A stretch of 64,000 bases of DNA from Kumtagia yinganensis. GTDB taxonomy: Bacteria > Pseudomonadota > Alphaproteobacteria > Rhizobiales > Rhizobiaceae. Below are positions 53,719-62,380 of this stretch, one piece after another; the stretch's first letter is position 1; each line of letters begins with the position of its first letter. The DNA is taken from positions 62,001 through 126,000 of the forward strand of contig NZ_JBEBMH010000007.1 of assembly GCF_040081985.1 (NCBI RefSeq), written 5' to 3'. Made by a program: the position numbers and the translations under genes. The notes under the pieces are model-generated. The model saw only the letters and a list, made by a program, of their open reading frames with translations, searched no databases and had not been told where the DNA came from.

Positions 53719-53907
53719 CTACGCTTCGACAGTCCTTGCGCTGACGTCCACTCCAATATGTTCAGGCGGAGCGCGATGGATTTTGCGCCCTCGCGACATC
53801 CTGGCGCTCGTTACGCGCGCTCCGCTATTTTCCGCGACCAGTCGCCGGCCGATCCTGTAGGCCACATAGCCGGCCAGCGCGGCCGTTGCCAAACCCAAGC
53901 GTGTCAT
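53719..53907 (-). CDS. Tiny membrane-anchored protein (downstream of pair)
   Basis: 62 residues: an N-terminal helix (RLGLATAALAGYVAYRIGRR), then a basic, disordered tail. GGAGGG stands about 8 bases before the ATG, and the ATG overlaps the stop of the gene at 53904-54047 (ATGA). Both features argue that it is translated. No family recognised. Confidence 0.65.
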   Translation of the reverse strand: MTRLGLATAALAGYVAYRIGRRLVAENSGARVTSARMSRGRKIHRAPPEHIGVDVSARTVEA

Positions 53908-54047
53908 TTGGTGGCCCTCCGTTTCCTCGGCCCGGTGCGAGATGGATTTGGCGGAACGGGTTCGGCTTCAACGTCAGGTGTCATGTATTTCGCGGCGAGC
54001 CGGGTCGCCACCACTGCCAGCCCAAGCCGTACAAGCCATTTGAACAT
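53904..54047 (-). CDS. Tiny membrane-anchored protein (upstream of pair)
   Basis: 47 residues: FKWLVRLGLAVVATRLAAKY, then a Pro/Arg-rich tail (PVPPNPSRTGPRKRRATK). The ribosome binding site GGAGG is perfect, 7 bases before the ATG at 54045-54047. Same shape as the protein encoded just downstream. Below usual length cut-offs and easily missed. Confidence 0.65.
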   Translation of the reverse strand: MFKWLVRLGLAVVATRLAAKYMTPDVEAEPVPPNPSRTGPRKRRATK

Positions 54048-54200
54048 CGAAAACCTCCATTCGTTGCGGTGGAAACTCGCATGTATGCGGAGAGGTTCCG
54101 GGAATGTTGGCGGTCCGTGCCGGCGCTTTCCAATCAGCAGAAAAAGCCATGCGACCTTTTCGCCGCCCGTGCGTTGAACCGGCCAACGGAGGCAGAACTC

Positions 54201-54377
54201 ATGGCTAGGAAAGTGAAGCAAGGCGGCCAACTCGCAGCCGGTCAGGAACTCGAAGTTCAGCATCTGGCGGAGACGACCGACCTCTCGCCTCGACAGGCGC
54301 GCGAACTTCTGAAGCGCCACGGTAACGACTGGGAAAAGATCCGCAAGGAAGCGGAGACATTCAAGGCCGAGAGCTAG
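54201..54377 (+). CDS. DUF3606-like small protein
   Basis: 58 residues: ELEVQHLAETTDLSPRQARE, LLKRHGNDWEKIRKEAETFK. The second half resembles DUF3606. The start is fixed by GGAGG 8 bases upstream. Soluble, function unknown. Confidence 0.75.
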   Translation: MARKVKQGGQLAAGQELEVQHLAETTDLSPRQARELLKRHGNDWEKIRKEAETFKAES

Positions 54378-54501
54378 GGCCAAAGGCGCAATGGCGACGC
54401 GACTTTCGCAATTATTCTTGGTCCAGCTGTGAATTGGGGGCGCTAAAGGCGGCGAACCGCGCTAAAGACGGCGTGGTTTCTTCTCTCGTATTTCGAGCCC
54501 G

Positions 54502-55743
54502 ATGTCTTCCAACACCGCGACCGCCGCAAGCCAGCGTTATGCTGCCTTCCGGCACCGGCCGTTCCTCGCCTTCTGGGCGGCGCGTTTCCTGGCGACGTTC
54601 TCGACCCAGATCGTGTCCGTCGCGGTTGGCTGGCAGGTCTACGACCTGACGCGCGATCCGTTCGATCTCGGCCTTGTCGGCATTATCCAGTTCATCCCCT
54701 CGCTGCTGCTGGTGCTGATCACCGGGGCGATCGCCGACCGTTTCGGCCGCCGCCTGATCATGGGGCTCGCGGCGGGGCTGGAGGCTCTCTGCGCGCTGGC
54801 GCTGCTTCTGCTTTCGCTGCGCGGGTTGACGAGTGTCGTGCCTGTGTTCGCGGTGCTTGCCGTGTTCGGCATAGCACGGGCTTTCTTCGGTCCTGCTGCT
54901 GCCTCGCTGGTGGCCAATCTCGTGCCGCCCAAAGATTTCGCCAATGCCGTAGCCTGGAATTCCTCGGCATGGCAGACCGCGACCATCGTCGGCCCTGTCG
55001 CCGGCGGCCTGCTCTACGGCGTCTCCGCCGAAGCGGCCTATGGCGTTGCGACATTGCTGATGCTGGCGTCAGCCGTGCTCATCTTCAGCATTCCCAAGCC
55101 GGCACAGCGAACCGGCACGGAGCGCCCTTCGATCGATACGCTCTTTGCAGGTTTCCGCTATATCTGGGGGGAAAAGGTGGTCCTCGGTGCCATCTCGCTC
55201 GACCTCTTCGCGGTCCTGCTCTCGGGTGCCGTGGCGCTCCTGCCCGTCTACGCGCGCGACATTCTCGAACTCGGCCCCTGGGGCCTTGGCCTGCTGCGTG
55301 CCGGTCCGGGCATTGGTGCATTGCTGGTCGCGGTGTGGCTCGCCGGCCATCCGCTGCGCGACCACGCCGGCGTCATCATGCTGGTCTTCGTCGGCCTGTT
55401 CGGCGTCTTCACCATCGTGTTCGGCGTCTCGACCATTGTCTGGCTGTCGATCTTCGCGCTCGCCATGCTCGGCGCCACCGACATGGTCAGCGTCTATGTG
55501 CGCGAGACGCTGATCCAGCTATGGACGCCGGACGAGTTGCGCGGCCGTGTGAATGCCGTGAACATGGTGTTCGTCGGTGCGTCCAACGAACTCGGCGAGT
55601 TCCGGGCCGGCACCATGGCTGCCATCATTGGCACGGTTCCCGCCGTCGTCTTCGGCGGTGTCGGTGCCATCGCGGTCGCGGGCCTGTGGGCCTGGCTCTT
55701 CCCGAAGCTGCGTGACATCCGCCATCTGGACGGGCGGGACTGA
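54502..55743 (+). CDS. MFS transporter, enterobactin-exporter (EntS/MFS_3) type
   Basis: 413 residues, 12 helices. FRHRPFLAFWAARFLATFST, QVYDLTRDPFDLGLVGIIQF, GAIADRFGRRLIMGLAAGLE and ALGATDMVSVYVRET-like region fit the MFS_3 exporters. Probable drug or siderophore efflux; no siderophore genes are near, so the substrate is open. Confidence 0.88.
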   Translation: MSSNTATAASQRYAAFRHRPFLAFWAARFLATFSTQIVSVAVGWQVYDLTRDPFDLGLVGIIQFIPSLLLVLITGAIADRFGRRLIMGLAAGLEALCALALLLLSLRGLTSVVPVFAVLAVFGIARAFFGPAAASLVANLVPPKDFANAVAWNSSAWQTATIVGPVAGGLLYGVSAEAAYGVATLLMLASAVLIFSIPKPAQRTGTERPSIDTLFAGFRYIWGEKVVLGAISLDLFAVLLSGAVALLPVYARDILELGPWGLGLLRAGPGIGALLVAVWLAGHPLRDHAGVIMLVFVGLFGVFTIVFGVSTIVWLSIFALAMLGATDMVSVYVRETLIQLWTPDELRGRVNAVNMVFVGASNELGEFRAGTMAAIIGTVPAVVFGGVGAIAVAGLWAWLFPKLRDIRHLDGRD

Positions 55744-55940
55744 CGCATCGATGTCCGACATTTGACCCGTACCTCTTTCGGCCGCGACGTTTATTCCTCT
55801 GTCGCATTCGCATGGGAAATTACGCGGCAAATGTTTCTGTTGGCCGGTGCGTCGATCCGGCGTAGGGATGCCGCCGCAAAGGACCTCGCGCCGGCGCGTT
55901 TTCCAGCAAAAACGCGCCCTTATCCAAGAGAAGGTAGACT

Positions 55941-57263
55941 ATGCGCGTATTGATGGTTGGCGCCGGTTATGTCGGGCTGGTCTCGGCGGCCTGTTTCGCC
56001 GATTTCGGACACCAGGTCGTCTGCATCGACAGCGATGCCGGCAAGATCGAAGCTTTGCGCGGTGGAAAAATCCCGATCTACGAGCCGGGCCTTGGCGAAC
56101 TGGTCTCCACCAATCTCCGGGCCGGGCGGCTCAGCTTTGAGACGGATCTCAAGGAAGCCATCGCCGATGCCGACGTGGTGTTCATGGCGGTCGGCACCCC
56201 GTCGCGCCGCGGCGACGGCCATGCGGACCTGAGCCATGTCTATGCGGCGGCCCGGCAGATCGCCGGCGCCCTGCGCGGCTTCACCGTCATCGTCACCAAG
56301 TCGACGGTTCCGGTCGGCACCGGCGACGAGGTCGAGCGCATCATCCGCGAGACCAATCCGGACGCCGATTTCGCCGTCGTGTCCAATCCGGAGTTCCTGC
56401 GGGAAGGCGCTGCGATATCCGATTTCAAGCGGCCCGACCGCATCGTCATCGGCCTGGAGGACGAGCGGGCGCGGGCAGTCATGGCGGAGGTCTACCGGCC
56501 GCTCTATCTCAATGCCGCGCCGATCATGTACACGGCGCGCCGTTCGGCCGAACTGATCAAATACGCCGCCAACGCCTATCTCGCGATGAAGATCACCTTC
56601 ATCAACGAGATGGCGGACCTCTGCGAGGCGCTCGACGCCGACGTGCAGGATGTGGCGCGCGGCATCGGCCTCGACCAGCGTATCGGCTCGAAATTCCTGC
56701 ATGCCGGGCCGGGTTATGGCGGCTCCTGCTTTCCCAAGGACACGATGGCGCTGGCCAAGGCGGCGCAGGATGCAGCCAGCCCCGTCCGCCTCGTCGAGGC
56801 GACCGTCGCCATCAACGATTCCCGCAAGCGGGCGATGGCCCGCAAGGTGACGGCGGCCTGCGGCGGCGAGGTGCGCGGCAAGACCGTCGCCGTGCTCGGC
56901 CTCACCTTCAAGCCGAACACCGACGACATGCGCGAGGCGCCGTCGCTGGCGCTGATCCAGGCGCTGCAAGACGGCGGCGCGCGTGTCCGCGCCTACGATC
57001 CGGAGGGTATGGAAGGGGCGAGGGCGCTGCTCGACGGCGTCACGTTCGGCAACTCGCCCTACGAGATCGCCGAAAGCGCCGACGCGCTGGTCATCGTCAC
57101 CGAATGGGATGCGTTCCGGGCGCTCGATCTCGACCGCATCGGCAAATCGATGAAGACGCCGGTGCTGGTCGACCTGCGCAATATCTACAAGCAGGGCGAG
57201 GTCGAGAAATACGGCTTCACCTACACCAGCGTCGGCCGGCCAAGGCCGAAGCGGGCGGCGTGA
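55941..57263 (+). CDS. ugd: UDP-glucose 6-dehydrogenase
   Basis: 440 residues. MRVLMVGAGYVGLVSAACFA binds NAD; TVIVTKSTVPVGTGDEVER, SNPEFLREGAAISDF and the active-site Cys in HAGPGYGGSCFPKD follow. Oxidises UDP-glucose to UDP-glucuronate for surface polysaccharides. An AGAAGG ribosome binding site is upstream. Confidence 0.97.
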   Translation: MRVLMVGAGYVGLVSAACFADFGHQVVCIDSDAGKIEALRGGKIPIYEPGLGELVSTNLRAGRLSFETDLKEAIADADVVFMAVGTPSRRGDGHADLSHVYAAARQIAGALRGFTVIVTKSTVPVGTGDEVERIIRETNPDADFAVVSNPEFLREGAAISDFKRPDRIVIGLEDERARAVMAEVYRPLYLNAAPIMYTARRSAELIKYAANAYLAMKITFINEMADLCEALDADVQDVARGIGLDQRIGSKFLHAGPGYGGSCFPKDTMALAKAAQDAASPVRLVEATVAINDSRKRAMARKVTAACGGEVRGKTVAVLGLTFKPNTDDMREAPSLALIQALQDGGARVRAYDPEGMEGARALLDGVTFGNSPYEIAESADALVIVTEWDAFRALDLDRIGKSMKTPVLVDLRNIYKQGEVEKYGFTYTSVGRPRPKRAA

Positions 57264-57301
57264 ACGGCGACTGGTCCAGCATGGCAAGAGAAGGAGGACG
57301 G

Positions 57302-57751
57302 ATGAGCGATCGGAGCAAGCCTTCCGTCCGGGCGGACTATGCGCTGTTCCGCACCATCCAGACCCGCTGGATGGACAACGACATCTATGGGCACATGAAC
57401 AATGTCGTTCATTATTCGCTGTTCGACACGGCGGTGAATGGCTGGCTGCTCGAACGCGGCATCATCGATATCCGACGAGGCCGGACCGTGTTCTTCGTCG
57501 TCGAAACCGGCTGCCGATATTTTTCCGAACTGGCTTTCCCCGATGTGGTCACCGCCGGCATCCGGGTGGCGAAACTCGGCACGTCGTCGGTCCGCTACGA
57601 GATCGGACTGTTCCGCAACGATGAAGAACAGGCGGCGGCCGAGGGCTTTTTCGTCCATGTCCATGTCGACCGCAAAACGCGCAAACCGACACCGTTCGAC
57701 AGCGTCTCGCGTCAGGTCCTCGAAACCCTCTCGCGGACGCCAAAAGCGTAA
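57302..57751 (+). CDS. Acyl-CoA thioesterase (4HBT family)
   Basis: 149 residues of hot-dog fold: TRWMDNDIYGHMNNVVHYSL carries the catalytic Asp, then VETGCRYFSELAFPDVVTAG. The ATG at 57302 follows AAGGAGG. Substrate unknown. Follows ugd by 38 bases, on the same strand. Confidence 0.9.
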   Translation: MSDRSKPSVRADYALFRTIQTRWMDNDIYGHMNNVVHYSLFDTAVNGWLLERGIIDIRRGRTVFFVVETGCRYFSELAFPDVVTAGIRVAKLGTSSVRYEIGLFRNDEEQAAAEGFFVHVHVDRKTRKPTPFDSVSRQVLETLSRTPKA

Positions 57752-57936
57752 TTGCGGCCACCCCGAAGGGGGGCAGCGTCATGCTCGCGAGGGGGCCGCG
57801 TCAGCGCAAAACCGAAATTTCCCGCCTGATTTTCGGTAACCCGATGAGATCCCAGATTCTTTTGGACTTGCCGGGTCTCCAGATAGGCTATTTCCGGCTT
57901 TGTTTGCCAAAAATATAGATCAATCCGGCTCGCCAT

Positions 57937-57965
57937 TTGACTTTTGTCAGCGACCGTGACTATTG
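57937..57965 (+). promoter_or_regulatory. Likely sigma-70 promoter of the sugar operon
   Basis: TTGACT, 17 bases, CTATTG, close to the rhizobial CTTGAC/CTATAT pattern. It lies 18 bases upstream of the regulator ATG, so the leader would be very short. The region may also hold the regulator's operator. Confidence 0.45.
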
Positions 57966-57982
57966 TCGAAACCGGAGGAAAC

Positions 57983-58948
57983 ATGCCAATCCGCCCGGCG
58001 GACCAGATCATACACAAGGCCGCGTGGCTCTACTATTCCCACGGGATGCGACAGGACGAAGTCGCGCGCGAACTCCACATTTCGCGGGCGTCGGTCGCCA
58101 TGTATCTGCGCAAGGCGCGCGATACCGGGATCGTCACCATCTCCACCTCGACGCAGTTGTTTGCCGACGACGTTCTGGCCCGCGAACTCGAGGATGCGCT
58201 GAAGCTCGATGCCGTCTGGGTGGTGCCCGACAGTACGCATTCCTCCGATCCGACCGCCGACGTGCCACTGGTCGCCGCCACTGTTTTCCTTGGCCTGATC
58301 GGACGCGGCGCGCGCATCGGCGTTGCCTGGGGGCGCACCGTCTACACCATCGCCGACCAGATGGCGCATGCCGACCTGCAGGGCGTGACGGTGGTGCAAC
58401 TCTGCGGCAATCTCGGCGCGCCCTATTCCTACCGGCCCGACGAATGCACGATGGAGATCGCGAGGCGGCTGAATGCCAAGGGGTTGAATCTTTATGCACC
58501 TTTGGTGCTGAGCAGCGAGGAACTTGCGATTTCCTTGCGGGCGGAACCAGTCATCCGCGAGCAGCTCGACGGCATAAAGACCTGCGATCTGGCGCTTTAT
58601 TCGATCGGCACGATCGGACCCGACAGCCATATCGTCAAATGCGGCGCGGTCGATCTTGACGGACTCCACGCCCTTCAGGCCGCGGGAGCCGCCGGGGTTG
58701 TCGCCGGGCGAATCATCGACAGCCAGGGGGCGTCGCTGGATTGCGCCTACAATCGTCGCCTGATCTCAGCCGACATCGATGCGCTGCGGGCAATCCCTAA
58801 GCGGCTGGTCGTGGTGCAGGAGGACAATAAATTCGAGCCGCTGAAGGCCGCTCTCGCCGGCGGGCTCTGCACCCATCTGGTGCTTGGTGCCAGCATGGCG
58901 CGGCGGCTGTTGGATTATACGCGGGCAACGCCCACGAAGAGGATCTGA
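57983..58948 (+). CDS. SorC/DeoR-type sugar-phosphate-responsive regulator
   Basis: 321 residues. An N-terminal helix-turn-helix (AAWLYYSHGMRQDEVARELH, ISRASVAMYLRKARDTGIV) is joined to a sugar-binding domain of the SorC type (PF04198): IGVAWGRTVYTIADQM, GVTVVQLCGNLGAPYSYRPD, YSIGTIGPDSHI. These regulators usually bind a phosphorylated pathway sugar. ATG 57983 is set by GGAGG. It precedes the aldolase operon by 81 bases and most likely controls it. Confidence 0.88.
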   Translation: MPIRPADQIIHKAAWLYYSHGMRQDEVARELHISRASVAMYLRKARDTGIVTISTSTQLFADDVLARELEDALKLDAVWVVPDSTHSSDPTADVPLVAATVFLGLIGRGARIGVAWGRTVYTIADQMAHADLQGVTVVQLCGNLGAPYSYRPDECTMEIARRLNAKGLNLYAPLVLSSEELAISLRAEPVIREQLDGIKTCDLALYSIGTIGPDSHIVKCGAVDLDGLHALQAAGAAGVVAGRIIDSQGASLDCAYNRRLISADIDALRAIPKRLVVVQEDNKFEPLKAALAGGLCTHLVLGASMARRLLDYTRATPTKRI

Positions 58949-59029
58949 ATAATCTGGCGGTCACGATCGGTTGCTAGGTCTGCCGATCCGGTCACGCCAA
59001 AGCCATCAAACGATATTGGGACGAAGACG

Positions 59030-61084
59030 ATGAAGAATTTGTGGAACGACGCCGAAGCGGAGAAGCTGGTAGAGGCCTATGCCGGAAAAGGCATCGGGCG
59101 GGAGCTGGCGCTACGCGTCTATACGACCCGTCTGCTGGGCGGCGAGCCGCGACTGGTGCTGCATGGTGGCGGCAATACGTCGGTCAAGCAGACCATGACC
59201 GACCTCGTCGGCGATGAATGGGACGTGCTCTGCGTCAAGGGCAGCGGCTGGGACATGGGCGTGATCGAGCCGCAGGGCCTGCCGGCGGTGAAGCTGAAGC
59301 CGCTGCTCAAGGCGCGCAAGCTGGAAAAGCTCTCAGATGAGGACATGGTCTCGCTGCAGCGCGCCAATTTGATCGACCCGAGCGGCCCGAATCCGTCGGT
59401 CGAAACTCTGCTGCACGCCTTCCTGCCACACAAATTCGTCGACCACACTCACTCCACCGCCATCCTGTCGCTGATCGACCAGGCAGAAAGCCAGCCGATC
59501 TGCGAAAAGGTGTTTGGCAAGACATTTGGGTTCGTGCCCTACATCAAGCCCGGCTTCGACCTCGCCAAGGCGGCCGCCGAGGTGTTCGAGCAGGATACCT
59601 CCGTCATCGGCCTGATCCTCGACAAGCATGGCATTTTCACCTTTGGCGATTCCGCTGAGGAGGCCTACGGCCGGATGATCGATGCGGTGACGCTGGCCGA
59701 GGAGTTCGTTGTGAAGCAAGGTAAGTCGGCGGGCGCGTCGACGGTGCTGCCGGCAAGCCTTGCAAAACCCGCCGACATCGCGCCGATGCTGCGCGGCGCC
59801 GTTGCGGTGTCGAACGGCGAGGGCCGTTTCGACCGGATGATCAGCGATTTCCGCACCTCGCCGGCCATCCTCGACTTCCTGCGCGGACCGCGGCTGGAGG
59901 CGCTGGCGAAGACCGGCGTATCGACGCCGGACCTGTCGATCCGCATCAAGACCGGGCCGATGGTGCTGCCCGCGCCGGACGCCGGCGACCTGAAAGGCTA
60001 TCAGGCGGCGGTGCTTGAGCGGGTCGCGGGCTTCGCCAGGGACTATGAGACCTATTTCACCAGCAATGACGCGCGCGACGACGTCAAGCGTACCATGCTC
60101 GACCCGATGCCCCGCCTGTCGCTGGTGCCGGGACTCGGCATGTTCGGCCATGGCCGTACGCTGAAAGACGCCAAGATCGCTTCCGATGTCGGCGAGATGT
60201 GGATCGAGGCAGTGAAGGGCGCCGAGGCCATCGGCACGTTCCAGCCGCTCGCCCATTCCGACCTGTTCGAGCTGGAATACTGGTCACTAGAACAGGCAAA
60301 GCTCGCCTCCAACAAGCCGAAGCCGCTGACGGGGCAAGTCGTTCTCGTCACAGGCGGCGCCGGCGCGATCGGCGCAGCCACGGCAAAACTCTTTGCCGAC
60401 TATGGCGCCCATGCGGTGGTGGTCGATCTCGACGCCGAGCGGGCGGCCGACGCGGCGAAGAAGGCCGGCAACCAGTCGATCGGCGTAGGCTGCGACATTA
60501 CCGATCCCGTCGCACTGCGCGCCGCATTCGACCGGGCGATCGAGGTTTTCGGCGGACTGGACATCCTGGTGTCCAATGCAGGTGCTGCCTGGGAAGGCGT
60601 CATCGGAGACCTCGACGACGCGCTGCTGCGCAAGAGTTTCGAACTGAACTTCTTCGCCCACCAGAATGCCGCGAAGAACGCCGTGCGCATCTTCAAGGAG
60701 CAGGGCACGGGCGGTGTGCTGCTGTTCAACACCAGCAAGCAGGCGATCAACCCCGGCGCAAAATTCGGCGCCTACGGCCTGCCCAAGGCGGCGACGCTGT
60801 TCCTGTCGCGCCAGTATGCGCTGGAATACGGTCCGCTCGGCATCCGTTCCAACGCGGTCAACGCCGACCGCATCCGTTCCGGCATCCTGACCGATGCGAT
60901 GATCGCCAGCCGCTCCAAGGCGCGCGGGCTGTCGGAGAAGGATTATATGTCGGGCAATCTGCTCGGCCAGGAAGTCACCGCGCAGGACGTTGCGCAGGCG
61001 TTTTTGCACCATGCTCTGGCCGAGCGCACCACCGCCGACGTGACCACAGTCGACGGCGGCAATATCGCGGCGACGCTGCGATAG
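59030..61084 (+). CDS. Class II aldolase fused to short-chain dehydrogenase
   Basis: 684 residues in two parts. Residues 1-430 are a class II (AraD/FucA/RhaD-like) aldolase: HGGGNTS at 45-51, zinc His in HTHS (139-141) and a third His in DKHGIFTFG (200). Residues 435-684 are an SDR: TGGAGAIG (441-448), NAG (516-518), Ser in NTSK and YGLPK (582-586). RhaD relatives split rhamnulose-1-phosphate and oxidise lactaldehyde. Beside mtnK and mtnA the likely substrate is 5-methylthioribulose- or 5-deoxyribulose-1-phosphate, giving DHAP and an aldehyde that the SDR part would convert. mtnK follows after 21 bases. Confidence 0.87.
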   Translation: MKNLWNDAEAEKLVEAYAGKGIGRELALRVYTTRLLGGEPRLVLHGGGNTSVKQTMTDLVGDEWDVLCVKGSGWDMGVIEPQGLPAVKLKPLLKARKLEKLSDEDMVSLQRANLIDPSGPNPSVETLLHAFLPHKFVDHTHSTAILSLIDQAESQPICEKVFGKTFGFVPYIKPGFDLAKAAAEVFEQDTSVIGLILDKHGIFTFGDSAEEAYGRMIDAVTLAEEFVVKQGKSAGASTVLPASLAKPADIAPMLRGAVAVSNGEGRFDRMISDFRTSPAILDFLRGPRLEALAKTGVSTPDLSIRIKTGPMVLPAPDAGDLKGYQAAVLERVAGFARDYETYFTSNDARDDVKRTMLDPMPRLSLVPGLGMFGHGRTLKDAKIASDVGEMWIEAVKGAEAIGTFQPLAHSDLFELEYWSLEQAKLASNKPKPLTGQVVLVTGGAGAIGAATAKLFADYGAHAVVVDLDAERAADAAKKAGNQSIGVGCDITDPVALRAAFDRAIEVFGGLDILVSNAGAAWEGVIGDLDDALLRKSFELNFFAHQNAAKNAVRIFKEQGTGGVLLFNTSKQAINPGAKFGAYGLPKAATLFLSRQYALEYGPLGIRSNAVNADRIRSGILTDAMIASRSKARGLSEKDYMSGNLLGQEVTAQDVAQAFLHHALAERTTADVTTVDGGNIAATLR

Positions 61085-61105
61085 GCCGAAGAAGGGAGGA
61101 CCACG

Positions 61106-62380
61106 ATGACGGCTCATGATGCCTTCAAGGCATTGACGGTTGAGACGCTGCCGGCTCGGCTGGGCGGGCTCGAGGCTATGCGGTCGCGGGTCGGGGCGGA
61201 TACGGCAGCGTGGCGGGTGCGCGAGGTCGGCGACGGCAACCTCAATCTCGTCTTCATCGTCGAGGGGCCTGTGGGCGGCGTCGTGGTCAAGCAGGCGCTG
61301 CCCTATGTCCGTCTCGTCGGCGATTCCTGGCCGCTGCCGCTGAAGCGTTCCTTCTTCGAATATCACGCGCTGACCCGGCAGGAGGCGCGGAATCCGGGCT
61401 CGACGCCGAAGATTTTTCATTTCGACGAGTCGCAGGCGCTGATCGTGATGGAGTTCCTCACGCCGCACATCATCCTTCGGCGCGGGCTGATCGCTGGCAA
61501 CATCTACCCCAAGGTCGGGCGAGACCTCGGCGTGTTCATGGCCCGCACGCTGTTCCGCGGCTCCGATTTTCAAATGGAGACGCGGCAGCGCAAAGCGGAC
61601 CTGGCGCTGTTCGCGGACAATGTCGAGCTCTGCGACATCACCGAAAACCTCGTCTTCTCCGATCCGTATTTCGATGCGAAACTCAACCGCCACACCTCAC
61701 CGCAACTCGACCCGCTGGTTGCTGAACTGCGGGCCGACCGCGACCTGAAGGTCGAGGCGCAGCGGCTGAAGCATCTGTTCGCGGCCAATGCCGAGACGCT
61801 GGTACATGGTGATCTGCATACCGGCTCGATCATGGTCACCGATGCCGACACGCGCATGATCGACCCGGAATTCGCTTTCTACGGGCCGATGGCGTTCGAC
61901 GTCGGCATGGCGCTGGCGAATTTCTGGATGGCCTTCTTCTCGCAGCGCGGCCATGAAAAGGCGCCGGGCGACCGCGAGGCCATGCGTGCGTACTTGCTCG
62001 ACGTGGTCATCCAGGCGTGGTCGGTGTTCCGCGCCGAGTTTTCCAACCTCTGGCGTACCAAGCGCACCGGCATCCTCTACCAGAAGAGCCTGTTCGAGGA
62101 TCAGGATGATGTGCTCGCCGCCGAGCAGGCGCTCGGCCATGTGCTGCATCAGCTCTTCGACGACATGCTGGGGTTTGCCGGCGTCGAGTGCCACCGGCGC
62201 ATCCTCGGCCTCGCCCACAATGCCGATTTCGAGGCGATCGAGGACACGGACCTGCGCGCCTCCTGCGAGGCCAAGGCGCTGCGTTTCGGCCGGCATCTGG
62301 TTGTCAACCGCCGGAACATCCACGGCATCGAGGAAGTTAACAATCTGGCTGAGCTGATCGAGAAGGAGCCCGCCCTATGA
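61106..62380 (+). CDS. mtnK: S-methyl-5-thioribose kinase
   Basis: 424 residues, APH/choline-kinase fold. GDGNLNLVF at 42-50, catalytic loop VHGDLHTGSIMV (233-244), metal site DPEFAFYGPMAFD. It phosphorylates C1 of methylthioribose; relatives also take 5-deoxyribose. The start follows GGGAGGA. It ends inside the mtnA start (ATGA). Confidence 0.94.
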   Translation: MTAHDAFKALTVETLPARLGGLEAMRSRVGADTAAWRVREVGDGNLNLVFIVEGPVGGVVVKQALPYVRLVGDSWPLPLKRSFFEYHALTRQEARNPGSTPKIFHFDESQALIVMEFLTPHIILRRGLIAGNIYPKVGRDLGVFMARTLFRGSDFQMETRQRKADLALFADNVELCDITENLVFSDPYFDAKLNRHTSPQLDPLVAELRADRDLKVEAQRLKHLFAANAETLVHGDLHTGSIMVTDADTRMIDPEFAFYGPMAFDVGMALANFWMAFFSQRGHEKAPGDREAMRAYLLDVVIQAWSVFRAEFSNLWRTKRTGILYQKSLFEDQDDVLAAEQALGHVLHQLFDDMLGFAGVECHRRILGLAHNADFEAIEDTDLRASCEAKALRFGRHLVVNRRNIHGIEEVNNLAELIEKEPAL

